Origin: G965216905 sp965216905
GTDB taxonomy: Bacteria > Actinomycetota > Acidimicrobiia > Spongiisociales > ZC4RG35
Length of the DNA: 64,000 nt
NCBI GenBank assembly: GCA_965216905.1
Contig: OZ244213.1
Coordinates: forward strand, 1,178,001 to 1,242,000
Direction of reading: 5' to 3'
The notes beneath the pieces were generated by a model, which saw only the letters and a program-made list of their open reading frames with translations, did no database searches and was not told the DNA's origin. How positions within the stretch are numbered: the stretch's first letter is position 1; the number at the start of each line of letters is the position of its first letter. The translations under genes were made by a program, and so were the position numbers. This document shows positions 51,968 through 60,444 of the stretch, piece after piece.

Positions 51968-53434
51968 GTGGACGACCACATCCTGTCTCCCCCATACCGG
52001 CGCGCCTCGATCGCCATCTACGTGGCGGTGGCCCTCGCAGCGTTCGAGGGAACGGCGGTGGCCGCCGTGCTCCCGCAAGTGGCGGGAGACCTGGGGCGGT
52101 TGGACCTGCTCCCCTGGGTCGTGACCGGATATCTGTTCGCCGGCGGTGTTGCGATCGTCGTGGCCGGACCCGCCATCGACACGCTGGGAACTCGAACGGT
52201 GTTTCGATGGTCGGTGCTGACCTTCACCGTCGCCGGGACCGCCGCCGGACTCGTCGAATCGATGCCAGCGATGGTGGCGGTCCGGCTCCTCCATGGATTC
52301 GGCGGCGGTGCGCTGGGTGCCGCGTCGGTCACCGCGGTTGGGCTCGTCTTCCCCCTCAAGATGGTGGGCAGGGCATTCGCGGCGAACTCCACCGTCTGGG
52401 GTGTGATGGGAGTGGCCGCACCGGGAATCGCCGCCTTCATGGTGACCACGTTGTCGTGGCGATGGGTTTTCCTCGTGAACCTCCCACTGGGCATCCTGGC
52501 GTTGGTGGCGGGTTGGTCGATCCTCCCCGGTGCCGCATCCGGCGGTCCCGGCCAACGCCGGTTCGACCTCGTCGGGACCGCGTTGGTGGCATGTTTCACA
52601 TTCGCGCTGCTGGTCGCCATCGACTCGCTCGACGCCTCCTCGGCGTGGTGGATCCTGGTCGCCGCCACGACCGCCGGCGCATACGCCATCCATGCCCACC
52701 GGGCGTCTGAGCCCGTGCTCCGCCCCGGCCTCCTCATCGCACAGCCGTACGGTTCGATCGGCGGCTCGATCGCGTTGATGCTGGCGGCAGCGATCGCCAT
52801 CAACACGTATGTGACCCTGTACGTGTCGGTCGGCCGCGGTGCGTCGCCGAACCTGACCGCTTGGTCGGTCTTCTTCTTCGTCATCGGCTGGACCGCCGGA
52901 GCCAACCTCTCCAGCCGGCTCCTCGACCGGCTTGCCGAGACGAGCGTCATGCTGACCGGCTCACTCACGACGCTGACGGGCCTGATCCTGGTGACGGTGG
53001 CATCGGCTGCCACGTGGCCCCTTTCGATGGTGCTCGCCGGCCTCTTCCTGGCCGGGTTCGGGGTGGGGAACGCCACCAACGCAGGGATCACGTTGCTCCG
53101 GTCCGTGACACCCGACCAGACCATGGGGCGAGCGAACTCGGCTCACCAGTTCCTCCGCAATCTGGGATTCACCCTCGGCTCAGCCATGGGGGGCGCCGTC
53201 CTGCTGCTGACCGTTTCCCGAAGGCTCGGAAGCATCGCGGCGGTCGAATCGCTCCTGGCCGGTGAGGCGAATGCGATGCCCGAGGTTGCCGGGGCCGTCG
53301 CCCGGGGCTACACCGCCATCGCGGCGACATCGGTGGTGGTGACGGTCGCCGCCGTCGTGCCGATGCTCATGCTCCGGAGACACCTCGCCGAGGCGCGAAG
53401 ACAGAAGCGTGCCACCGGAACGTCCCCGGCGTAG
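51968..53434 (+). CDS. MFS transporter, DHA2 (14-helix) drug-efflux type
   Basis: A 488-residue membrane protein. Family marks are ALAAFEGTAVAAVLPQVAGDLG in helix 1, GPAIDTLGTRTVF in the loop after helix 2, RLLHGFGGGALGAASVTAVGLVFP, and STVWGVMGVAAPGIAAF of motif C. About 14 helices are expected. Relatives export drugs or dyes with proton uptake; the substrate is unknown. Two GTGs (51965 and 51968) are adjacent. TAACCT ends six bases before the second, so that one is chosen. Confidence 0.9.
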   Translation: MDDHILSPPYRRASIAIYVAVALAAFEGTAVAAVLPQVAGDLGRLDLLPWVVTGYLFAGGVAIVVAGPAIDTLGTRTVFRWSVLTFTVAGTAAGLVESMPAMVAVRLLHGFGGGALGAASVTAVGLVFPLKMVGRAFAANSTVWGVMGVAAPGIAAFMVTTLSWRWVFLVNLPLGILALVAGWSILPGAASGGPGQRRFDLVGTALVACFTFALLVAIDSLDASSAWWILVAATTAGAYAIHAHRASEPVLRPGLLIAQPYGSIGGSIALMLAAAIAINTYVTLYVSVGRGASPNLTAWSVFFFVIGWTAGANLSSRLLDRLAETSVMLTGSLTTLTGLILVTVASAATWPLSMVLAGLFLAGFGVGNATNAGITLLRSVTPDQTMGRANSAHQFLRNLGFTLGSAMGGAVLLLTVSRRLGSIAAVESLLAGEANAMPEVAGAVARGYTAIAATSVVVTVAAVVPMLMLRRHLAEARRQKRATGTSPA

Positions 53435-53437
53435 CGA

Positions 53438-54676
53438 TCACCGAGCCAGGCGAAGCCGCCACATGGCGACGGCGGCGATCACTCCGGTGGCGATCGCGGC
53501 CGGTACGAACGGAGGCTCGGACCGGCGCTCCGCAAACGGGACCGCAGTGGGGTCTTGCTCGAAGGCCTCTGATGGATCCCCGTTGGCGTTGATGTCGGAC
53601 ACGTCACCGCCGTCGGTCAGATCGGTGGTCTCCGCTCCGTCGAGCGCCGAACGAGCGGTCACCATGAACTGCACCTCCACCCCTTCGGTCGCCGGCCGGT
53701 CGGCCGGGAGTTCGATCGCCATCTCGATCGCCCGGCTCGTGCCCACGTCGATGGCTTCGTCGGCCGGGAGGCCACCGGTGACCGTGCCGTCGGCCGCCAC
53801 CCGCATGTCCTCGGAAGGGGAGAAGTCCAGCCGGAACTGGCCGGCATCCGGTACGGAATCGACGGGAACCCCGAGTTGGCCCAACGAACCCGCGAACGTG
53901 ACCGCTTCGAGGGGAACGCCGCCGAGGTTCTCGATCACGAGCCGAAGCCTCAAGTGCGAGTCCGGCGACGCTTCGTCTGCGAAATGGATCGCCAGCGCGC
54001 CCCCGACCTGCGGGCCGCAGATCGAGATGTCTCCGATGCCGCTCAGCCGGCCGTTCGGCCCGCCGCCATCGACATGGGAGACGACCAGCCGCGTGACCGG
54101 TCCGGCGACCGCCAGCTCGACGTTGGAGAGGTCTGCGTCGTTGTCGCTCGTCGCCACGCCCTGAAAGGTGCCATCGGCGTCGGCCGATGCTCTGGCGGCG
54201 ACGCCGACCTGAGCCGTGACCGATTCGGTGATGTCGTCGACCCCGTCGAAGGCTCGCACCCGAACGACGTCTCGGAAGGCCTCGGAGGCGGCGTCGACAT
54301 CGAGGAGTTCGAACTCGAGTCCCCGCACGGGATGGTCGAACGTCAACTCGAGACCGGTGCTCTTGCCTTCGTCCGCTCCCGGATGGAAGAACGCTACATA
54401 TCCGGCGTCTCCGCTGAGCGTCTCGTCCGTCACCCAGATTCGGCTGTTCCCCTGGGCCCCGACCTTCGGCTCGACCGTGACGCCGCCGATGGCGAATGGC
54501 TCGACCGCCCGATCGGCGGACTGCGCGGCCCAGTCGTAGGAGACGGGGTTTCCACATTGGAACTCGGCCGGTGCAGCCGACCCCACGACCGGCATCCATA
54601 CGACAACTCCACCCAGGGCCATCGCGGCAAGGACCCGGACGGCTCGACCGGCATGAAACGGCGCGATGAGATTCAC
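53438..54676 (-). CDS. Surface protein with signal peptide and C-terminal membrane anchor
   Basis: A 412-residue protein. The signal segment is AVRVLAAMALGGVVVWMPVVGSAAPA. A large beta-rich exterior follows, with VRGLEFELLDVDAASEAFRDVVRVRAFDG, like carbohydrate- or adhesion-type sandwiches, and a second part with DUF11-like ENLGGVPLEAVTFAGSLG. One helix near 387-407 (AAIATGVIAAVAMW) ends in RLRLAR, a membrane anchor without an LPxTG signal. The GTG at 54676 is preferred to an ATG at 54727. The ends of this gene and the MFS gene are three bases apart. Confidence 0.75.
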   Translation of the reverse strand: MNLIAPFHAGRAVRVLAAMALGGVVVWMPVVGSAAPAEFQCGNPVSYDWAAQSADRAVEPFAIGGVTVEPKVGAQGNSRIWVTDETLSGDAGYVAFFHPGADEGKSTGLELTFDHPVRGLEFELLDVDAASEAFRDVVRVRAFDGVDDITESVTAQVGVAARASADADGTFQGVATSDNDADLSNVELAVAGPVTRLVVSHVDGGGPNGRLSGIGDISICGPQVGGALAIHFADEASPDSHLRLRLVIENLGGVPLEAVTFAGSLGQLGVPVDSVPDAGQFRLDFSPSEDMRVAADGTVTGGLPADEAIDVGTSRAIEMAIELPADRPATEGVEVQFMVTARSALDGAETTDLTDGGDVSDINANGDPSEAFEQDPTAVPFAERRSEPPFVPAAIATGVIAAVAMWRLRLAR

Positions 54677-54760
54677 ACCGTTTCTATCGGCCGCAAGCAG
54701 TCGAAGTGAAGGGGGCGGCCGGCTCATCCCCGCCGCCGTGGGGCGGTACAGTCGACGGCC

Positions 54761-55555
54761 ATGGACGGCCTCCCATCTCTCGACGCACTCCACCTCGAGG
54801 TGGACGAGAACGGGATCGCCACGATGACCCTCGACAATCCTCCGGTGAACACCGTCGGAATCACCGGACATCGCGAACTGACCTATGTCTGGCCGGCGCT
54901 CGACCAACTGCCCGAGGTCCGGTGCGTGCTCATCCGGGCCAATGGCCGTGCCTTCTCGGCAGGCGGTGACTTCGAGCTGCTCGAACACATCCGCCGCGAT
55001 CCTCGGAACGCCGCCGCGGTGATGACCGAAGCCGGCGATCTGGTCCGGAACATGATCGACTTCTCCAAACCGGTCGTTTCGGCGATCAACGGCGTGGCGG
55101 TCGGCGCCGGACTGGCCGCTGCGCTCCTCGCCGACGTGCCGGTGGCGGGCCGCTCCGCCCGCCTGCTCGACGGACACGTCAGTCTCGGTGTGGCCGCCGG
55201 GGATCATGCCGTGGTGCTGTGGCCGTTGCTGATCGGCATGGCCAAGGCCAAGTACCACCTGCTGACCAACGAACCGATCGACGGCGTGGAGGCCGAGCGG
55301 CTGGGGCTGGTGTCGCTGGTCGTCGACGATGACGACCTTCAAGCCACGGCTCGAAGAGTTGCCGAACGGCTGGCGGCCGGGAGTCGCTCGGCGATCTCTT
55401 GGACCAAGAAGACCCTCAACCACTGGCTGCGAGCCGCCTACCCCGCGTTCGACGCCTCTCTCGCCCATGAGTTCCTCGGGTTTCTCTCGCCGGACGTCGA
55501 AGAGGGGATCGCCGCCGTCCGCGAGAAGCGGGCTCCCCGATTCGAGGAGGGCTGA
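54761..55555 (+). CDS. Enoyl-CoA hydratase/isomerase (crotonase) family protein
   Basis: A 264-residue crotonase-fold protein. The first oxyanion segment is RAFSAGGDFELLE; the second is INGVAVGAGLAAALLADVPVAG. In the usual catalytic-Glu stretch the sequence reads HVSLGVAAGDHAVVLWPLLIG, with Asp where the second Glu is common. This subgroup occurs in fatty-acid or aromatic-CoA breakdown; the exact reaction cannot be told. TACAGT ends eight bases before the ATG, so a leaderless start is likely. Confidence 0.88.
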   Translation: MDGLPSLDALHLEVDENGIATMTLDNPPVNTVGITGHRELTYVWPALDQLPEVRCVLIRANGRAFSAGGDFELLEHIRRDPRNAAAVMTEAGDLVRNMIDFSKPVVSAINGVAVGAGLAAALLADVPVAGRSARLLDGHVSLGVAAGDHAVVLWPLLIGMAKAKYHLLTNEPIDGVEAERLGLVSLVVDDDDLQATARRVAERLAAGSRSAISWTKKTLNHWLRAAYPAFDASLAHEFLGFLSPDVEEGIAAVREKRAPRFEEG

Positions 55556-55596
55556 CCGTTCCGAAGCCGGTCGACGGTCGACCTAGACTCGACCCG

Positions 55597-57012
55597 GTGA
55601 CCGAGGGGAAACCGGGCGAGGCATGTGGAGTGTTCGGGATCTATGCGCCCGGACGCCACGTGGCGACGAACATCTTCTACGGCCTCTTCGCCCTCCAGCA
55701 TCGCGGGCAGGAGTCGGCGGGGATCGCCACGTCCGACGGACAAACGCTGACCGTGTTCAAGGACCTCGGCCTCGTCTCTCATGTGTTCGGCGAAGCGGAT
55801 CTCGCCAGCCTGGAGGGACACGTCGGGGTCGGACACACCCGCTACTCGACGACCGGCTCGTCCGGCCGGTGGGAAAACTCCCAACCGGTGCACCGCCAGA
55901 TCGGCAACACGTCGATCGCGCTCAGCCACAACGGGAATCTCACCAACACCCGCCGGCTGGCCGAAGATCTCGGCGTGCGGGGGGCCAGCACCGACTCCGA
56001 CCTGATGCTCGAGATGATCGCCCGGCAGGTCGACGACGAGCGATCCGACGGGAGGGGCCTCGAGCATGCGCTCGCCGCCTCCCTCCCTTCCTTCGAAGGA
56101 GCCTTCTCGCTGGCGGTCATGGACCAGGGACGTCTGATCGGAGTCCGCGATCCGCACGGCTTCCGCCCGCTGTGCCTGGGTCGGATCGACGACACCGCTT
56201 GGGTCCTCAGCTCCGAGACCTCGGCGCTCGATTTGCTGGGCGCCCGGTTCATTCGAGAGGTCGAACCGGGCGAGATGGTGATCATCGATGCCAACGGAGT
56301 CCGCAGCCGCCACCCCTTTGCGCGCACCGACCCGCGGCTCTGCGTGTTCGAGTTCGTGTACTTCGCCCGCCCCGACAGCCACCTCTACGGACGGAACGTG
56401 TTCGCCGCTCGTCAGGAGATGGGACGGAAGCTGGCGGGCGAGCATCCCATCTCGGCCGACGTCGTGGTGCCGGTACCCGAGTCGGGGATCCCGGCCGCCC
56501 AGGGCTTCAGCGAACGCTCGCTCATCCCGTATGCAGACGGTCTCGTCAAGAACCGCTACATCGGACGCACCTTCATCGAACCGACCCAGCTCCTGCGCGA
56601 TCGAGGGATCCGCCTCAAGCTCAATCCGATCGAATCGACGTTCTCGGGAAGACGGGTGGTGCTCGTCGACGACTCGATCGTCCGAGGTTCCACGACCCGC
56701 CAGCTCGTACAGATGGTTCGCGACGCCGGGGCCAGGGAGATCCACCTTCGGGTGTCGTCCCCCCCATACCGCTGGCCGTGCTTCTACGGCATGGACACAT
56801 CGGATCAGAATCGGCTGCTGGCCGCCCGGATGAGCGTCGACGAGATTCGGGCGTACCTCGGCGTCGAGACGCTCGGCTATCTCTCGTTGCCCGCGCTGAT
56901 GGAGGCGAGCGCCGGTTCGACCGCGGGGTTCTGCACGGCGTGCCTGTCCGGGGACTATCCCACCGACGTGACCCAGGCGGAGGGCAAGTTCGTCCTGGAA
57001 CCCGCCACGTGA
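55597..57012 (+). CDS. purF: Amidophosphoribosyltransferase
   Basis: A 471-residue enzyme starting purine synthesis by making phosphoribosylamine from PRPP and glutamine. A nine-residue propeptide precedes the N-terminal nucleophile Cys10 (ACGVFGIY). The PRPP motif is VVLVDDSIVRGST. Cysteines in RLCVFEFVYF, WPCFYGMD and FCTACLSG match the 4Fe-4S ligands of the Bacillus-type enzyme. TAGACT ends seven bases before the GTG start. It overlaps purM by four bases. Confidence 0.97.
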   Translation: MTEGKPGEACGVFGIYAPGRHVATNIFYGLFALQHRGQESAGIATSDGQTLTVFKDLGLVSHVFGEADLASLEGHVGVGHTRYSTTGSSGRWENSQPVHRQIGNTSIALSHNGNLTNTRRLAEDLGVRGASTDSDLMLEMIARQVDDERSDGRGLEHALAASLPSFEGAFSLAVMDQGRLIGVRDPHGFRPLCLGRIDDTAWVLSSETSALDLLGARFIREVEPGEMVIIDANGVRSRHPFARTDPRLCVFEFVYFARPDSHLYGRNVFAARQEMGRKLAGEHPISADVVVPVPESGIPAAQGFSERSLIPYADGLVKNRYIGRTFIEPTQLLRDRGIRLKLNPIESTFSGRRVVLVDDSIVRGSTTRQLVQMVRDAGAREIHLRVSSPPYRWPCFYGMDTSDQNRLLAARMSVDEIRAYLGVETLGYLSLPALMEASAGSTAGFCTACLSGDYPTDVTQAEGKFVLEPAT

Positions 57013-58010
57013 CGTCGTACGCCGACGCCGGCGTCGACCTGGCCGGCGCTGCCCGACACGTCGGTCGGATCGCAGCCAGCGTCACCGACACGTGGGGGCC
57101 ATCAGTGGTGGGAGGGTTCGGCGGATTCGCAGCCGGTGTCGAACTGCCGGCCGGGTATCGCCGTCCGGTTCTGATGATGTCGACGGACGGGGTCGGGACC
57201 AAGATCGAGTTGGCCCGCGCCACCGGCAACTGGGAAGGCATTGGACAGGATCTCGTCGCCATGTGCGTCGACGATCTCGCCGCATCGGGTGCGCGGCCGA
57301 TCGGATTCGTCGACTACATGGCGGTGGGACGTCTCGACGAGGTACGGGACGCGGCCATCGTGGCCTCCATCGCCTCGGCCTGTGCAGAGATCGGCGTGCC
57401 GCTGCTCGGAGGCGAGACCGCCGAGCACCCCGGCGTGATGGAGGCCGGCCAGGTCGACTTGGCAGGTGCGGCCGTCGGGATCGTCGAGCGAGGCGCCGAG
57501 ATCACCGGCGCGGCGATATCGCCGGGCGACGTCGTGATCGGCCTCTCCAGCCCGAATCTCCGAAGCAACGGCTTCTCGCTCGTACGCAAGGTGTTCGAAG
57601 GCGCCGACCTCGACGACATGGTCGGCGACCGCACCTTGGGAGCGACCTTGCTCGAACCGTCGGTGCTCTATGCGCCGGCGGTGCTGGCGGCGATCGAAGA
57701 CGGCGACGTCCACGGCTGCGCCCACATCACCGGTGGGGGGATCGTCGAGAACCTGGCACGGATCCTTCCCGAGGACTGCGACGCCGTGATCGAATCCACC
57801 TCATGGACACCTCCCCCGGTGTTCGCACTCGTCGCCGAGCAGGGTGCGATCGATCGCAGTTCCATGTTCGGCACCTTCAACATGGGATTGGGCTTCTGCA
57901 TCGTGGCCAACCCGGCATCCGTGGAACGGCTCCTCGAAATCGTCGCACGGCACCGGCCGTTCGTCGCCGGGCACATCCGTGCGGGCGAAGGCGATGTCGT
58001 CTTGACCTGA
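57009..58010 (+). CDS. purM: Phosphoribosylformylglycinamidine cyclo-ligase (AIR synthetase)
   Basis: A 333-residue enzyme closing the imidazole ring to give AIR. MSTDGVGTKIELA, GGETAEHPGVM, LSSPNLRSNGFSLVR and HITGGGIVENLARILP are PurM marks. The GTG at 57009 overlaps the purF stop (GTGA). A small hairpin follows its stop. Confidence 0.97.
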   Translation: MTSYADAGVDLAGAARHVGRIAASVTDTWGPSVVGGFGGFAAGVELPAGYRRPVLMMSTDGVGTKIELARATGNWEGIGQDLVAMCVDDLAASGARPIGFVDYMAVGRLDEVRDAAIVASIASACAEIGVPLLGGETAEHPGVMEAGQVDLAGAAVGIVERGAEITGAAISPGDVVIGLSSPNLRSNGFSLVRKVFEGADLDDMVGDRTLGATLLEPSVLYAPAVLAAIEDGDVHGCAHITGGGIVENLARILPEDCDAVIESTSWTPPPVFALVAEQGAIDRSSMFGTFNMGLGFCIVANPASVERLLEIVARHRPFVAGHIRAGEGDVVLT

Positions 58011-58019
58011 GTCGCTTCA

Positions 58020-58038
58020 GACGGCAAGCCGTGCCGTC
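58020..58038 (+). terminator. Short hairpin after purM
   Basis: Perfect 7-bp arms, gacggca (58020-58026) and tgccgtc (58032-58038), with a five-base loop, ten bases after the purM stop. No T-run follows. Confidence 0.45.
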
Positions 58039-58157
58039 CGATACGATGCAGGTGATGTTCGTCTTGTCGCCGCGGATGGATCGGAGCCACCTGTTCGCCG
58101 CTCCCTAGATCGGGGTCGATCGCCGTCTGTCCGTCCCCGACCAAGGAGAACCACACC

Positions 58158-59432
58158 ATGTCCGACCTCGTTCAGCGCCATCGCGACGTCATCGCGCCCG
58201 TCATCGCCTTCGATACCGATCTCGTCATCGAACGAGCCGAGGGGATCTGGATCCACGACGCCAACGGGAACCGGTGGGCCGACTTCGCCTGTGGAACGGC
58301 GGTCACCAACCTCGGACACAATCACCCTTCGGTCGTGTCCGCGGCGCACGCCCAACTCGATCGCCTGATCCACTCGGGCTGCATCTTCCGCTATGACACG
58401 ATCGTCGAGGAGGCCGAGCGTCTCCGGGCGATCGCCCCGGCCGGAATCGACATGTTCGGCTTCGCCAACTCCGGCGCCGAAGCGGTGGAGGCTGCCGTCA
58501 AGCTGGCGAAGAAGCACACCGGTCGCCAAGGCGTCATCGTGTTCCGGGGTGCCTTCCACGGACGAACGATGGGATCGGTCTCGTACACCACCTCCAACGC
58601 CAAGTACCGGGACGGGTATCACCCGGTCCTGGGATCGGTGTTCGTCGCACCCTTCCCCCACCCGTATCGATGGGGCGTAGACGAGGCGACCGCCACGGAG
58701 CGGTCACTCGACGAACTCCGGCTGATGCTCAAGCACGAGGTCAGTCCGGCCAACATCGCCGCGTTCCTGGTCGAGCCGGTGCAGGGTGAAGGCGGGTACT
58801 ACCCCGCCCCGGAGCCGTTCCTCGAAGCCCTCCGCCACATCGCCGACGAACACGGCATCCTGCTGGTCTTCGACGAGGTGCAGACCGGTTTCGGCCGGAC
58901 CGCCGAGTGGTTCGCGTCCGACCACTACTCCGTCGACCCGGACATCGTCGCCCTCGGCAAGGGCATCGCCAACGGACTACCGCTGTCCGCCTACGGCGCA
59001 CCGTCGGAGATCCTCGGCGACTGGGCGGTCGGTTCGCACGGGACCACCTTCGGCGGCAACCCGGTGGCATGTGCCGCGGCGGTGGCGGTGATCGACACGA
59101 TGGGTGACCTGCTGCCCCATGCCCGGGAGCTGTCGGCCCACGCCTTCGAGCGTTTCGCCAAGCTGGCGACCGACCACCCGACCATCGGCGACGTGCGGGG
59201 TCTGGGCCTGATGATCGGCATCGAGTTGGTCGTGGACGGTGATCGCACGCCGAACAAGGAGGCGTTCGCATCGATCCAGCGCTACTGCATGGAGCGCGAG
59301 TTGGTGATCATCGAGTGTGGACCGGACGGCAATGTCATCCGATTCATCCCGCCGTTGGTCACCACGATGGAGCAGCTCGACTGGTCCATCGACCTGATCG
59401 ATGCGGCACTGGCCGAATACGAATCACGTTGA
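58158..59432 (+). CDS. Class III PLP aminotransferase (GABA/ornithine type)
   Basis: A 424-residue aminotransferase. GTAVTNLGHNHP, FANSGAEAVEAAVKLAKKHTGR (phosphate site), FRGAFHGRTMGS, EPVQGEGGYYPAP, LVFDEVQTGFGRTAEWFA (PLP Asp) and ALGKGIANGLPLSA (PLP Lys) are all present. The start has AAGGAGAACC upstream. The class includes GABA, acetylornithine and taurine aminotransferases; the neighbours give no clue to the amino donor. The gene stands alone between purM and a lipoprotein gene. Confidence 0.9.
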   Translation: MSDLVQRHRDVIAPVIAFDTDLVIERAEGIWIHDANGNRWADFACGTAVTNLGHNHPSVVSAAHAQLDRLIHSGCIFRYDTIVEEAERLRAIAPAGIDMFGFANSGAEAVEAAVKLAKKHTGRQGVIVFRGAFHGRTMGSVSYTTSNAKYRDGYHPVLGSVFVAPFPHPYRWGVDEATATERSLDELRLMLKHEVSPANIAAFLVEPVQGEGGYYPAPEPFLEALRHIADEHGILLVFDEVQTGFGRTAEWFASDHYSVDPDIVALGKGIANGLPLSAYGAPSEILGDWAVGSHGTTFGGNPVACAAAVAVIDTMGDLLPHARELSAHAFERFAKLATDHPTIGDVRGLGLMIGIELVVDGDRTPNKEAFASIQRYCMERELVIIECGPDGNVIRFIPPLVTTMEQLDWSIDLIDAALAEYESR

Positions 59433-59478
59433 CGGCCGGTCTCGGGAACCAACCGCCCGCCGCGGTCGTCGAAGCATC

Positions 59479-60360
59479 ATGACAACCACACGATCCATGC
59501 TGTCGATCGCGCTCGCCGTGACGCTCCTCCTGGGAGCATGCGGAGCGGAATCTTCCTCCTCCGATACCGTCGGAGTCGACACCACCGCCACCGAATCACC
59601 CGGGACCACCGGGGCCGGAGCCGAGCCGGCGAGCGGTGGCGGTGAGTCCGGCGTCCTGCTCGAGATCGGCAATCGAGGCGGTTTCGTGATGATCGACTTT
59701 GCGCTCCGCCAGTTCCCGACGTTCGTGCTGACCGCCGACGGCACGCTCTACAGCCAGGGACCGGTGGCCGAGATCTTCCCGGGTCCGGCAGTCCCCAACA
59801 TCGTCCGCGGCACCGTCGGTGAGGATGTGATGGCCCGGGTCCTCCAATACATCGAGGACATGGCGCTCGCCGACGTCGAGGACGTCTTCATCGATGACGC
59901 CGCCTCGGTCATCGCCGACGCTCCGGAGACCTACGTCACGTATTTCGACGGGAACGGCGCCCACACGATCTCGGTATATGCCCTCGGGCTGGATCAGCGG
60001 CCGATGGACGCTCGGGTGGGTCAGCTCACCGGGCTGATCGACACGCTGACGTCCGCAGCCGCCACGTCGACCGAGTCCTATGTACCCGAGCGATTCGAGC
60101 TGCATGCATTCGACGGCGGAGCCGGGGACCCCGACCTGGCCAACACCATGCCGTGGCCGCTGGACGTGGCCTATGACGACATCGTGGTGGGCGAGACGGG
60201 GACCGGATGCGTTCTGGTCGAGGGTGCGGCGGCCGACGAGCTCTACCCGGTGATCGCCAAGGCCAACGAGCTGACCCGATTCGACGACGGCACCGCCGAG
60301 CGCGGGCTGGTCTTCAAACCCCTGTTCCCCCATCAGTCCTCCGACTGCCGCCCGCTCTGA
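59479..60360 (+). CDS. Lipoprotein of unknown function
   Basis: A 293-residue lipoprotein. The signal is MLSIALAVTLLLGAC with Cys21 as the lipid site, then a Ser/Thr/Gly-rich linker to about residue 55. The domain has GGFVMIDFALRQFPTFVLTADGTLYSQGPVAEIFPGPAVPNI and repeats an acidic pattern; two Cys are in the C-terminal half (GCVLVEG and DCRPL). No family is recognised. The ATG at 59479 suits the signal peptide better than the longer open frame. Confidence 0.75.
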   Translation: MTTTRSMLSIALAVTLLLGACGAESSSSDTVGVDTTATESPGTTGAGAEPASGGGESGVLLEIGNRGGFVMIDFALRQFPTFVLTADGTLYSQGPVAEIFPGPAVPNIVRGTVGEDVMARVLQYIEDMALADVEDVFIDDAASVIADAPETYVTYFDGNGAHTISVYALGLDQRPMDARVGQLTGLIDTLTSAAATSTESYVPERFELHAFDGGAGDPDLANTMPWPLDVAYDDIVVGETGTGCVLVEGAAADELYPVIAKANELTRFDDGTAERGLVFKPLFPHQSSDCRPL

Positions 60361-60388
60361 GCGCGTTCCCCCGCCAGGCGCTTCTCGC

Positions 60389-60423
60389 GACCCAAACGGT
60401 ACGGTTCCCGTACCGTTTGGGTC
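60389..60423. terminator. 16-bp perfect inverted repeat between convergent genes
   Basis: gacccaaacggtacgg (60389-60404) and its complement (60408-60423) flank a three-base loop. It lies between the lipoprotein and acs stops. A run of A follows on the plus strand, so neither strand gives the usual stem-then-T order. It is either a U-less bidirectional terminator or, by its ACGGTAC/GTACCGT halves, a TetR-like operator. Confidence 0.65.
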
Positions 60424-60444
60424 ATAAAAAGGCTGCGGGCGGGG

